DNA of 64,000 bases. Origin: G963665185 sp049723905 (GTDB lineage: Bacteria > Desulfobacterota > Desulfovibrionia > Desulfovibrionales > Desulfovibrionaceae). This document shows positions 8,681 through 17,173 of the stretch, piece after piece. The translations under genes were made by a program, and so were the position numbers. The notes beneath the pieces were generated by a model. That model saw only the letters and a program-made list of their open reading frames with translations, did no database searches and had not been told where the DNA came from. The first letter of the stretch is position 1; every line of letters starts with the position of its first letter. Where the stretch lies: the NCBI RefSeq assembly GCF_049723905.1, contig NZ_JBJKFD010000001.1, positions 1,922,001-1,986,000 of the forward strand. Reading direction: 5' to 3'.

Positions 8681-9895
8681 TCAGGCACGCAGGCTTCGGT
8701 CCGTCTGGCGCATCCGGTTCAGCAGCGCTTGAACGGCCCAGCTTAAAACAAGAAGACCTGCGGTCACTCCTCCCACCTGGCATACCCCATGCCATCCTGC
8801 CCGTGCATACTCCTCGCTTGCCAGTGCAGATCCGAGCGACATGCCCACGAACCCAGAGGTGATGAACACGGAGGTAATTCTCGAGGTGGCCCGGGTACTG
8901 ATGCGGTACAGCACGGACTGGTGGGTGACCTGAAGTCCCTGTGCCGCAACATCCACGACGAATATTCCCACGATCAGCGGAAAAAGCAGTGTATTTCCCC
9001 CCGTCAGACTCAGCCAGGACAGGACAAGCAGCAGGGCGAAAATGCCGGTCATGGTCCCGGCCAGGCCCCGGTCGCCCAGGCGTCCCGCCACATTGGCCGA
9101 CAATGCGCCAGCTGCCCCGATCAGCCCGAACAACCCGATGGTTTCCGTGCCGAAGCTGTAGGGTGGCTGGGAAAGGAGAAAGGTCAGCCCGGTCCAGAGG
9201 ACGCTGAAGCTGCAAAGCCCGAGCAAGGCGTACCAGGACCGCCACCTCAGCTCCGGTTCGTTCCGCAGCAGCTTGCCCAAAGACAGGAGCAACGCTCCGT
9301 AACGAATCCCTTCTGGCTTGACCTTGTCCGGCACCATGGCACGACGCAACCCCGCTGCAAGCACTATGATCACGGCTGCTGCAATCACGTACATCCAGCG
9401 CCAGTTCAAGAGATGGGCGACGTACCCGGAAACAGTCCGGGCCAAAAGTATGCCCAGCAAAAGGCCGGTCATGATCTGTCCGACCCTGCGTCCCCGGACG
9501 CTTTCATCGGAATGGGATGCCACGTAGGGAATGATCACCATGGTTGCGCTGGAGGTGATACCGGTGACGATGCTGACCACCGCCAATACGGCAAATGTGG
9601 GACTGGCCGCAGCAGCCAGCAGGGACAGAGCGCAGATCGACAGCATGGCTGTGACCATGGCCCGTTTGTTTTTATGGTCCCCCAAAGGGACAATGAAAAG
9701 GACGCCCAGGGCATAGCCGAGCTGAACGGCTGTCACGAGATATCCCGTCCGTTCGATGCTGGTATGCAGGCTGTGGGCAATATCCGCCAAGAGCGGCTGG
9801 GCATAGTAAAGGTCGGCAACCAGGGCACCGACGGATACGGCAAATAAAAGCATGCACCACGACGACAGTGGTGCTGTATCAACATCTTTCAACAT
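8681..9895 (-). CDS. MFS efflux transporter under MerR control
   Basis: This 404-residue MFS protein has twelve predicted helices. ADLYYAQPLLADIAHSL and GYALGVLFIVPLGD are typical of the DHA1-type exporters that include E. coli YfcJ/YhhS-like and arabinose-efflux-like proteins. The A-motif is PLGDHKNKRAMV. GGAGA precedes the ATG. It begins 7 bases after the MerR regulator gene, so the two form one transcription unit. The inducer of MerR is probably a substrate of this pump. Confidence 0.88.
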   Translation of the reverse strand: MLKDVDTAPLSSWCMLLFAVSVGALVADLYYAQPLLADIAHSLHTSIERTGYLVTAVQLGYALGVLFIVPLGDHKNKRAMVTAMLSICALSLLAAAASPTFAVLAVVSIVTGITSSATMVIIPYVASHSDESVRGRRVGQIMTGLLLGILLARTVSGYVAHLLNWRWMYVIAAAVIIVLAAGLRRAMVPDKVKPEGIRYGALLLSLGKLLRNEPELRWRSWYALLGLCSFSVLWTGLTFLLSQPPYSFGTETIGLFGLIGAAGALSANVAGRLGDRGLAGTMTGIFALLLVLSWLSLTGGNTLLFPLIVGIFVVDVAAQGLQVTHQSVLYRISTRATSRITSVFITSGFVGMSLGSALASEEYARAGWHGVCQVGGVTAGLLVLSWAVQALLNRMRQTDRSLRA

Positions 9896-9902
9896 TTATC
9901 TC

Positions 9903-10322
9903 CTAATCTCCTTCGGGCGGGGTCCGCAGCCATGTGGGGCAGGCCTCATCCAGGCGTGGCAAAGATCCGCCACTTTTTTCTCGCGTTTCGTAGAGGTCGA
10001 TTTTTTTATTCAGGAAATCCAGGTGGCCCTGCAGCACCTCCATCTCCTCCAGAAGCTGCTGCTGATGGGCCAGCAGCATGTCCTTTCTCTGGGGAATGGA
10101 GGAATCCCCCATGTGCCACAGATCTGCATACTGCCGGATCTTTTCCAACGGCATGCGGGTACGTTTCAGGCGCTGGATGAATTCCAGCCATACCACATTG
10201 GCCTTTGAATACCTGCGCTTCCCGGAAACCCGGTCGACCTGCCGGATGAGTCCGATCTTCTCGTAATACCTGAGCGTGTGTACGCTGATTCCCAATATGT
10301 TTGCGACTTCGCCGATAGTCAT
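9903..10322 (-). CDS. MerR-family transcriptional regulator
   Basis: This 139-residue regulator begins with the winged helix MTIGEVANILGISVHTLRYY and continues EKIGLI, then the second wing GKRRYSKANVVWLEFIQRLK and a long dimerisation helix (residues 75-115). The C-terminus has one cysteine only, so a thiolate metal site is unlikely. AdhR/YyaN-like organic-ligand regulators are the closest type. It is the first gene of the merR-MFS operon and lies directly behind a dyad in a 19-bp promoter spacer, so autoregulation is expected. Confidence 0.92.
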   Translation of the reverse strand: MTIGEVANILGISVHTLRYYEKIGLIRQVDRVSGKRRYSKANVVWLEFIQRLKRTRMPLEKIRQYADLWHMGDSSIPQRKDMLLAHQQQLLEEMEVLQGHLDFLNKKIDLYETREKSGGSLPRLDEACPTWLRTPPEGD

Positions 10323-10363
10323 TGTATGTGTTCCTTTTCTCTGGGCTGAATCGATTCGGACGA

Positions 10364-10394
10364 ACTATACGACCTAGAGCGAACTCTAGGTCAA
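10364..10394 (-). promoter_or_regulatory. MerR-type promoter with operator dyad in a 19-bp spacer
   Basis: Reading the minus strand, TTGACC (-35, 10394-10389) and TATAGT (-10, 10369-10364) are separated by 19 bp, two more than optimal. The spacer holds the palindrome GACCTAGAG-N4-CTCTAGGTC (10371-10392). Overlong spacers with a central dyad are diagnostic for MerR-family activators, which untwist the DNA to realign the two hexamers. Transcription would start about 35 bases before the regulator start. Confidence 0.92.
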
Positions 10395-10705
10395 GATGTT
10401 TTTTCAACGTGTTGCAAATTTTTTCGCGGGTAGGTCTTGTACGGAGGGGGCAAAGAAGCGTTGATGTCGATAAGTACTTAGATTTCAAATGGATACGGAG
10501 AAATGCACATACCGTAGAGCGGCAGGTCTCTCCATTTCAAGAATCCACGAAATACAATCGGAGCATATTGGGGGAAATTTCAACATCTGAGATTGGCTGT
10601 CGAATTTCCTTAACTTGTGGGGCGGGCTGCAATGATGAAAAAGCAAAAGATGAAAACAATATGGCCGCAAAGGTAACCGCGAACAGATCTTTCAAACACC
10701 CATTG
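10395..10705. other. intergenic, no feature seen
   Basis: About 310 bases lie between the merR promoter and the end of the HD-GYP gene. I see no gene, hairpin with a T-run or repeat copy here. Confidence 0.5.
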
Positions 10706-11230
10706 TTAATGCATGGTAGATTCGGCAGGCAAAGTGGAAAGCAAAGCCACGAACAGATCAAGCAGCAGAGGATCAAAGGATTTTTTGCGTTGGGAGCAGA
10801 GAATGCAGAGGCTTTCGCGACGGGAAAAAGCAGGCTTGTACGACCGCTTGCTGACAAGGGCGTCGTACACGTCTGCTATGGAGACAATGCGGGAAAACAG
10901 GGGAATGAAACCGGAGTGCAGGCCGAACGGGTATCCGCTGCCATCCCACTTTTCGTGGTGGGTCAGGGCGACAAGACTGGCTTGCGCGGATACCTGTCCG
11001 GCCTGGAGTATATGGGCCCCATGCCAAGTGTGGCGGCGCATGAGAACCCACTCCCCTTCCGTGAGCGGCCCGGGTTTGAGCAATATGCTCCCCGGAACCG
11101 TGACCTTGCCGACATCGTGAAACGTCGCGCAAAGGCGTAAGTCTTCAAGATCGCGCCCCCGGAGGCCGTAAGCCCGACCAAGCGAAAGGCTGAGTTCTGC
11201 GATATGTTCCAGGTTTCCTGCACCTTTCAC
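10706..11230 (-). CDS. stand-alone HD-GYP domain protein (c-di-GMP phosphodiesterase)
   Basis: The protein is little more than an HD-GYP domain of 174 residues. It has HDVGKVTVP, MRRHTWHGAHIL, LTHHEKWDGSGYP, SRIVSIADVYDAL and SKRSYKPAF, which carry the metal ligands and the GYP motif. These enzymes hydrolyse cyclic di-GMP. The GTG at 11230 has AGGAGT upstream; a TTG at 11344 would add 38 residues with no clear site. No receiver or sensor domain is fused, unlike the GAF-HD-GYP protein at 54949. It is divergent from the DUF481 gene. Confidence 0.85.
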   Translation of the reverse strand: MKGAGNLEHIAELSLSLGRAYGLRGRDLEDLRLCATFHDVGKVTVPGSILLKPGPLTEGEWVLMRRHTWHGAHILQAGQVSAQASLVALTHHEKWDGSGYPFGLHSGFIPLFSRIVSIADVYDALVSKRSYKPAFSRRESLCILCSQRKKSFDPLLLDLFVALLSTLPAESTMH

Positions 11231-11404
11231 TTCACTACTCCTGCGATCTTTTCTTTCCCTCTGATCGGCCGGAGGGAGAATATCTTTACCCTCTTTAATG
11301 GGATATTCGGCAACATACCGTCCAAACCCCCGCCACTCTTGCAATACGGCAGACGTTGCGTATGCTTTTGAAATAGTATTTCAGCAACGTTGGGGAGAGA
11401 CAAA

Positions 11405-12412
11405 TTGCGCAAGGTCTTATTTCTACTGATATTTTCCGTCGTTCTTGGCATTGCCGCCTCGGCCGACGCGGCAATGGTCCATATGAAAAACGGCGACCGC
11501 CTCAGCGGCGAGGTGGTCAAAATGGAAAAAGGCGTGCTGCAGCTTGCCACGCCCTACGCCGGAACCATCAAGATACAATGGGATCAGATAGACAGCCTGG
11601 AAAGCGAAAAGTCCCTGGATGTCTACCTCAAGGACAAGACCGAACTCAGCGGCCCCGCTGTTGCCGATACTCCGGGGCATGTGACGATCAAACCCAAAAA
11701 CGATGCATGGCACAATCTGGACGCTTCCAAGATTGCGGCCATCAACACGCCCTGCCACGAATGGGAAGTCAAAGGCGGAATTTCGCTGGGCTTCAACAAA
11801 CAATCGGGCAATACCAACAAGGCCAATGTCGGTTTTCAGGGTGGCGCGTCCGTGCAAAAGAACAAAAACCGCTACAATCTCTCCGGCGAATTCAACTGGG
11901 GCGAAGACAGCGGCTCGCGCAACGCCTACAACTGGCGCGTGGAACCGGGCTACGACCGCTACCTGACACAGCGGCTGTTCCTCAACGCCAATGCCCAGTT
12001 CAAACACGACGAATTTCAGGATTTGGACCTGCGTTCCTCTGTTGGTCTCGGCCTTGGTTATGATATTCTCAAGAACGACCGAATAAACCTGACCGTACAG
12101 GCGGGCCCGGCCTACGTGTCCGAGGATTATGACCAGAGGCAGGACCGCGACTATACAGCCGGACAGTGGAAAGTGGACTTCAGCTGGTGGATATACAAAA
12201 AATATGTGCAGATATTTCACTCCCAGAATGGCTTCCTGAGCCTGGAGCACTCCGACGAATACATCTGGCAGACAAAGACCGGCCTCAAGTTCCCGTTTAC
12301 GGAAAAGCTCTATACCGCGCTGCAGTACAACTACGATTGGAACAACAAACCAGCTTCCGGAAAGGTGAAGTGGGATGAGAAGATTTTGATGGCGATAGGC
12401 TACAACTTCTAG
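11405..12412 (+). CDS. DUF481-family outer membrane protein
   Basis: This 335-residue exported protein starts at TTG 11405, chosen because GGGGAGAG lies 6 bases upstream and the signal peptide begins MRKVLFLLIFSVVLG. After processing near ADA comes a small SH3-like region (MKNGDRLSGEVVKME and IKIQWDQIDSLES) and then the DUF481 beta barrel from about residue 120. The barrel starts WEVKGGISLGFNKQSGNT and ends with the aromatic MAIGYNF typical of barrel termini. Function is unknown; homologues include putative salt-induced outer-membrane proteins. A reverse-oriented palindromic repeat follows almost immediately. Confidence 0.88.
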   Translation: MRKVLFLLIFSVVLGIAASADAAMVHMKNGDRLSGEVVKMEKGVLQLATPYAGTIKIQWDQIDSLESEKSLDVYLKDKTELSGPAVADTPGHVTIKPKNDAWHNLDASKIAAINTPCHEWEVKGGISLGFNKQSGNTNKANVGFQGGASVQKNKNRYNLSGEFNWGEDSGSRNAYNWRVEPGYDRYLTQRLFLNANAQFKHDEFQDLDLRSSVGLGLGYDILKNDRINLTVQAGPAYVSEDYDQRQDRDYTAGQWKVDFSWWIYKKYVQIFHSQNGFLSLEHSDEYIWQTKTGLKFPFTEKLYTALQYNYDWNNKPASGKVKWDEKILMAIGYNF

Positions 12413-12420
12413 TTCAGGGG

Positions 12421-12537
12421 GCGTGGGAGGCATGATAGCGGCGTTGGTTCGAACCAATCAATTCCTCGCGTATATAAGAATACGCGTCGTCCTTGATTGC
12501 TCCTCACGCCTTGCTCTCATACCGTTCTTACCAGCCT
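12421..12537 (-). repeat. nested-palindrome repeat, copy 0 (reverse orientation)
   Basis: This is a degenerate full-length member of the window's ~120-bp repeat family, read on the minus strand. The central hairpin is GACGCGTATTCTTATATACGCGAGG-like at 12463-12489. The second stem pairs CAATCAA with TTGATTG. The outer arms have drifted. It starts within 10 bases of the DUF481 stop. Confidence 0.75.
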
Positions 12538-12647
12538 GTCGTATTGTGATTCAAAGAATTTGAATCCGTGTACCATTAAAGAAGCATCTTGATAGGCGCT
12601 TACGGATCCCATCTGCCTTTTATAATAGTTACACTCCCCAATTGTAC

Positions 12648-12770
12648 GGGCAGCTCAAAAGGGTGCGGAAACGAGACGCGAGGGAAACGCAGGGCCGACG
12701 CGTATTCTTCCATACGCGAGGACGTGCGTTTTCCGAAGCAACGAAGGTAACGCCCCCTTTTCAGCTGCCC
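12648..12770 (+). repeat. nested-palindrome repeat, copy 1
   Basis: This full 123-bp copy has outer arms GGGCAGCT-C-AAAAGGG and CCCTTTT-C-AGCTGCCC. The second stem is AAACGCA/TGCGTTT and the central stem GCGTAT/ATACGC, closed by TCTTC. It lies 62 bases before the lysozyme-like gene. Confidence 0.88.
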
Positions 12771-12832
12771 AAAAAACATAGGCACATCACTTGCATGCAT
12801 ACAGTCAGCCGCAATGCAAACGAGGTGTGCCA

Positions 12833-13942
12833 ATGGTATTTAATCCAAGTATTTCAGGCATTAGCCAAGCCATTCAAACAATACAGAACCTGACGGAAAA
12901 CCGACAGGCCAATGGTATGGGCTCGGGCATGCCCAACATGCTCAACACGGGCATGGGGGCGGGCCAGGACTTTGCCAAAACCCTGGCCAATCTGAGCGAA
13001 GGCCTGGAACTTTCCATGGTCAACAAGGCCCTGGAGCTGGGTTCCGGCGGGCTGAACAACGGCGGGAACGACGGCCTGTTCGGCGGCATGGGCATGTCCG
13101 GAATGTCCCTGGACAAACTGCAGATGAACATGCTGATGACCACCCTCACCCAGATGCAGCAGGCGGCCCAACCCGAACAGACAGCCCAGCCTGCGCAGGC
13201 CGCGCAAGCTCCGGGCGAAACCGACAGCCAAAAATCCGACACCCCAGGCGGCGGCACACAGCAGACAGCCGGTGCCGGAGCCAAGGGGCTGGGAGAAATA
13301 CTGGGGCAGCTTGCCGAACAATTCGAATCCAGCTCCGATGCCGGAGCCATCGGCTACGACCGCATGGGCGGCACCTCCTACGGCCTGTTCCAGATGTCTT
13401 CCACCCAGGGCGTGGTCAAGGACTTCATCCATTTTCTCAGCGACAAAAACCCGGAATGGGCCGGGAAACTGGCCTCAGCAGGCCCAGCCAACACCGGCTC
13501 CACCACGGGTGGCATGCCCGACGCATGGCGGGAGATAGCCAAGTCCAACCCCGAAACCTTTTCCAAGCTTCAAAACGAATTCGTGCAGGGCAGCCACTAC
13601 CAGCCCGCCCTTGAAAAAGTCCTTACCGCCATGGGCATGGACGAAGGATCCATTCCCCCCGCGGTCAAGGAAGTCCTCTTTTCCACAGCCATACAGCACG
13701 GCGCGGGTGGCGCCTCCTCCATTTTCGAAAAAGCCCTGACCATGCTCGGCGACGCACAAGGCCAGACCGACGCTGGCACGGGCGAAGGCATGTTCAAGCA
13801 GCTCATAGACAAGGTCTACGACCTGCGCGCCGGACAGTTTGGCAGCTCCACGAAGAGCGTTCAAAACGCTGTAACGTCCCGCTTTGGCCGCGAACGCCAG
13901 ATGGCCATGGCCATGCTGGATAACGAATTCAATATGGGGTGA
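12833..13942 (+). CDS. VgrG3-like C-terminal (lysozyme-fold) domain protein
   Basis: This 369-residue protein starts MVFNPSISGISQAIQT, with GAGGTGTG before the ATG. Residues 30-160 are low-complexity (Gly, Met, Ala, Gln), including a helical QMQQAAQPEQTAQPAQAAQ stretch. The C-terminal 200 residues begin EQFESSSDAGAIGYDRMGG and continue TSYGLFQMSS. That pattern is known from peptidoglycan-hydrolase domains at the C-termini of VgrG3-type proteins and related phage-like lysozymes. There is no signal peptide, and no type VI secretion or phage gene nearby. The activity is inferred from this motif only; it could instead be a flagellar or structural protein. Confidence 0.6.
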   Translation: MVFNPSISGISQAIQTIQNLTENRQANGMGSGMPNMLNTGMGAGQDFAKTLANLSEGLELSMVNKALELGSGGLNNGGNDGLFGGMGMSGMSLDKLQMNMLMTTLTQMQQAAQPEQTAQPAQAAQAPGETDSQKSDTPGGGTQQTAGAGAKGLGEILGQLAEQFESSSDAGAIGYDRMGGTSYGLFQMSSTQGVVKDFIHFLSDKNPEWAGKLASAGPANTGSTTGGMPDAWREIAKSNPETFSKLQNEFVQGSHYQPALEKVLTAMGMDEGSIPPAVKEVLFSTAIQHGAGGASSIFEKALTMLGDAQGQTDAGTGEGMFKQLIDKVYDLRAGQFGSSTKSVQNAVTSRFGRERQMAMAMLDNEFNMG

Positions 13943-14054
13943 TGTGCGAAAGCTGAAAATCTTGCATTGTCAGCTTGTTGTGACGCTTCCTAAGAATTCT
14001 GTCTCCCAGAGATTGCCATACACAGGCCGATTCCACAGTTCTCTTTGAGCAGAC

Positions 14055-14113
14055 GGCTCAAAAAGGTTTGAGTTTTCCGAACCAACACCGCTATCGCGCC
14101 TTTTTCAGCGCCT
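14055..14113 (+). repeat. deletion derivative of the nested-palindrome repeat
   Basis: This 59-bp piece carries the left end GGCTCAAAAAGG joined directly to the right half (TTTGAGTTTTCCGAACCAAC ... CGCGCCTTTTTCAGCGCC). About 63 bp, including the central hairpin, are missing relative to the copy at 14211-14333. Confidence 0.75.
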
Positions 14114-14210
14114 TCTAGTTTGTTTTACATGCGCACCATCATAGAGTATTTTCTCATTTGAGGGGATTGTGACAATATGAAGCTACCGTACCTTTTTCTG
14201 CAATCTTCAC

Positions 14211-14333
14211 GGGCTGCTCAAAAAGGTGCGAAAGCAAGGCAGGAGGGAAACGCAAGACCGACGCGTATTCTTATATACGCGAGGGGTTGAGTTTTCCAAA
14301 CTAACGCCGCTATCGTACATTTTTCAGCAGCCC
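14211..14333 (+). repeat. nested-palindrome repeat, copy 2
   Basis: This full 123-bp copy has outer arms GGGCTGCTCAAAAA and TTTTTCAGCAGCCC. Its central hairpin GCGTATTCTTATATACGC is perfectly paired. It ends 11 bases before the FapA-like gene and would lie in its 5' leader. Confidence 0.9.
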
Positions 14334-14344
14334 TTTAGGTCACC

Positions 14345-16333
14345 ATGGCAGACAACGAAACAAACCTGCCCGCCAGCACTCCGGAAGCCCAGGCTCCGGC
14401 AGTGGTTGATGCCCATGTCCGTTTTTGCGGCTCCAAAGACGGCATCAAGGTAGGTATAAGCCGGTACACTCCGGAAACCGATGGCGGCGCCCCCCTCTGC
14501 CTGAAATCCCTGGAGCGCATGCTGCGCGAATCCGGTGTGCGGGCTCCCCTCATCAAAGATAATGCGCTTGAAGCCATCGAACGCCTTCAGGCGGGCAAGA
14601 GTGTCAAAACCCTGGTCATTGCCCAGGGGAAAAAGCCGGTCAACGCCCGCGACGCCCGCATCACCCCAAACGGCAACTGGGACTTTCCCGCCTTTCCCGG
14701 ACAGGTCATAGGCACCCTTGTGGCCTCACGCGCGCCGGAAATTGGCATGGGCATAGACGGCGAGCCCATTTCCCCCAACCGGCCCGACCCGCCCCGCGAA
14801 ATCGAAACCAGTGAAGACGTGGGCTGCTACGTCAATCCCGAAACAAACGAAGTGCACGCCTTGTTCTACGGATTGCCGGTGCTGAAGGCGAACAAACTCG
14901 CCGTGCAGATGTTGCTGGGCACCTCGCCGGGCAAGGTGGAGGTGATAGGCACCCTGTACCCGAAAGATTTTCTGGACGAACCCATCACGACCGAGCGCAT
15001 CGAAGAGATGCTCAAGGGCATGAAGGTTGCGATCAAGCCGCTGCACGAAGAAATTCAAAAGGCGCTTAAAAAGGCTGCCAAATCGGGCCGCCCCGTGGAA
15101 AATGTGGTTCTGGTGCGCGGCATCCGGCCCGTGCACGGCCAGGATGGGAAGCTGGAAATGCTGATTGCCCAGCGCAGCCTAACGGGAACCAAGGTGAAGG
15201 GAGGCCGCATCGACTATCGCGACCGAGGCTTCTCCCCTTCTGCCACCGACGGAACCGACATTGCCCGCTTGCACCCGCCCACCAAAGGCAAACCAGGGCT
15301 GGACGTGCATGGCGCGCCCATCCCGGCCCGCAACGGCACCCCCCTGCGGGTTACTCCGGGACGCGGCGTGGAGGCCATCAAGGAAAAGCTGCCCCAAAGC
15401 GAAGAAGGCCAAGAGGAATTTCAGGAGCCCGTCATCCGTTTTCGGGCCAGGATGGACGGCCTTGTTTTGCGGGAAAATGACGTCATCAGCATTTCCGAAC
15501 TGCTGGAAGTAAACGGCGACGTGGACTTCAACACCGGCAACATCCGCGTGCCCAGAGGATCGGTGCGCATTGCCGGTACGGTGCGGACCAGCTTCATGGT
15601 CAGCGCTCCGGAAAACGTCCTGGTGGAAGGCGTGGTGGAAAACGCGCTCATCAAGGCCGGCGGCAGTGTGGAAGTAGGCGGCGGGCTGCTGATGAAAAAA
15701 GGCGGCGGTGTGGCCGCACGCGGCAACGTCATGGCCCAATTCGCCAACAACGCCCGCATTGTGGCTGGCGGAGAAGTGATTATGGCAAGCAACATCACAG
15801 CCAGCCTGGTCCGGGCTGGTGGCAAGGTCGTGCTCAGCGAGGACCGCGGCAAGATACGCGGGGGAACCATTGTTTCAGGCGAAGGCATAGAAGCTTACGA
15901 GATAGGCACGCCCATGGGCGTGAACACGGTGCTGGCAATAAGCCGCGAAGACAAGCAGACACGCCCCCTGATAAAGGAAAAACGCGAATTGGCCGCGCGG
16001 CTGAAAAAGCTGGACATTGCCTTGGGCGAGGAAGAGGACTCGCGCAAAATTCTGCGCAAGACCCCGCCGGACAGACGGCAGGCCGTTGAAAAACTCATTG
16101 CCCTACGCGACCTGACGCGAACCCGCCACCGTCAGGTGGGACGTACCCTGGCCGAACTTGCGGAAAAGGCTCTTCTGGAGCTGCACCGCATCAAAATCCG
16201 CGTTCCAGGCACCATCCATCCCGGCACGCGCATCAAGGCCGCGGGACAGAGCCTTCCCGTGGTGTCTCCCATCTACAACAGCCAGATTTTCTGGGACCCG
16301 GAGCAAAAGAAGATCGTTGTTCTGGGGCTGTAA
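14345..16333 (+). CDS. FapA/DUF342 polymerisation-domain protein
   Basis: This 662-residue DUF342 (FapA-like) protein has two N-terminal alpha/beta segments (residues 1-330), then GKPGLDVHGAPIPARNG, the family signature. A right-handed beta-helix follows (residues 370-510) with repeated VxGxV turns (LEVNGDVDFNTGNIRVPRGS, VEVGGGLLMKKGGGVAARG). A C-terminal coiled coil lies at about residues 535-610. FapA-type proteins occur with flagellar or type IV pilus regulation, but no such gene neighbours it here. It converges with the metal-uptake operon 22 bases away. Confidence 0.85.
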   Translation: MADNETNLPASTPEAQAPAVVDAHVRFCGSKDGIKVGISRYTPETDGGAPLCLKSLERMLRESGVRAPLIKDNALEAIERLQAGKSVKTLVIAQGKKPVNARDARITPNGNWDFPAFPGQVIGTLVASRAPEIGMGIDGEPISPNRPDPPREIETSEDVGCYVNPETNEVHALFYGLPVLKANKLAVQMLLGTSPGKVEVIGTLYPKDFLDEPITTERIEEMLKGMKVAIKPLHEEIQKALKKAAKSGRPVENVVLVRGIRPVHGQDGKLEMLIAQRSLTGTKVKGGRIDYRDRGFSPSATDGTDIARLHPPTKGKPGLDVHGAPIPARNGTPLRVTPGRGVEAIKEKLPQSEEGQEEFQEPVIRFRARMDGLVLRENDVISISELLEVNGDVDFNTGNIRVPRGSVRIAGTVRTSFMVSAPENVLVEGVVENALIKAGGSVEVGGGLLMKKGGGVAARGNVMAQFANNARIVAGGEVIMASNITASLVRAGGKVVLSEDRGKIRGGTIVSGEGIEAYEIGTPMGVNTVLAISREDKQTRPLIKEKRELAARLKKLDIALGEEEDSRKILRKTPPDRRQAVEKLIALRDLTRTRHRQVGRTLAELAEKALLELHRIKIRVPGTIHPGTRIKAAGQSLPVVSPIYNSQIFWDPEQKKIVVLGL

Positions 16334-16354
16334 CGTTCCGGGCGTTCCAGCGGC

Positions 16355-17173
16355 CTAGCCCTGTTTCGCAACTCCCACGACCTTTTCCGCCAGCAGTGCC
16401 AGGCAGAAAAAGACCACGGCAAAAGCGATGATCGTTGCCCCGGACGTGAGGTTGAACCAGTACGAGGCAGCCAGCCCGCCCAGGCAGAAGACAAGATTCA
16501 GGAGCGTGGCCCAAAGCATCATCATGCCCAGGGATTTGGACCACCGTTCGGCCAGATAGGCGGGCACCGTAAGCAGTGCGATAACCAGAATAAGGCCCAC
16601 CACCCGGATGATCATAACGATGGACAGGCTGATGAGCAGCGGCAGCAGAAAATGCAGAAAAGTCACGGGAATGCCGCGCGCCCTGGCAAATTCGCGGTCG
16701 AAGGACATGGAAAGAAAGGCGTTGTAGTAGTTCAGAACCACCATCAGGGTAAAGACATCCAGCCCCGCCATAATCCACAGGTCGCCCGCAGGCACGGCCA
16801 GGATGGAGCCGAACAGAAAGCTCATCAGGTCCACATTGTAGCCGGGCGTAAGGTCCAGCAGGATGATGCCAAAGGCCATGCCCGCGGCCCACATAAGGCC
16901 TATGATGGTGTCGCTCCGATCGGAACGGCGCACGGTTGCCCAGCTCATGCAGGATGAGGCCACCGCTGTAAAACCAAGGGCGCAGGGCAGTACCGGAAGC
17001 CCGAAAAAGAAAGCCAGCCCCACTCCGCCGTACGCGGCATGGGCAACCCCACCGGCCAGGAAAACCATGCGGTTGACCACCACCAGGGTGCCAATCACCC
17101 CACAGGCGACGGCCGCCAGCAGGCTGGCCAGCAAGGCGTTCTGAATAAAGGCAAAAGAGAGAATATCCGTCAT
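16355..17173 (-). CDS. znuB: zinc/manganese ABC transporter permease (ZnuB-like)
   Basis: This 272-residue integral membrane subunit of a cluster A-I metal importer begins MTDILSFAFIQNALLASLLA and carries GTLVVVNRMVFLAGGVAHAAYGGVG, the conserved ABC-3 motif. About eight helices follow. The ATG at 17173 overlaps the stop of the ATPase gene by four bases, showing coupled translation. A longer frame to 17254 would run into the ATPase and is rejected. Metal specificity (Zn versus Mn) is inferred from the His-rich binding protein. Confidence 0.9.
   Translation of the reverse strand: MTDILSFAFIQNALLASLLAAVACGVIGTLVVVNRMVFLAGGVAHAAYGGVGLAFFFGLPVLPCALGFTAVASSCMSWATVRRSDRSDTIIGLMWAAGMAFGIILLDLTPGYNVDLMSFLFGSILAVPAGDLWIMAGLDVFTLMVVLNYYNAFLSMSFDREFARARGIPVTFLHFLLPLLISLSIVMIIRVVGLILVIALLTVPAYLAERWSKSLGMMMLWATLLNLVFCLGGLAASYWFNLTSGATIIAFAVVFFCLALLAEKVVGVAKQG

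Larger units (their letters stand above)
13943..14344. other. intergenic with one full and one deleted palindromic repeat
   Basis: No gene is supported here. The spacer holds the deleted repeat at 14055-14113 and the full copy at 14211-14333. The rest is unremarkable. Confidence 0.6.

Noticed and set aside
12440..12462. GGTTCGAACC, which resembles a tRNA T-loop
   Set aside because: No acceptor stem, anticodon arm or CCA can be drawn around it. The segment is part of a reverse-oriented copy of the palindromic repeat.
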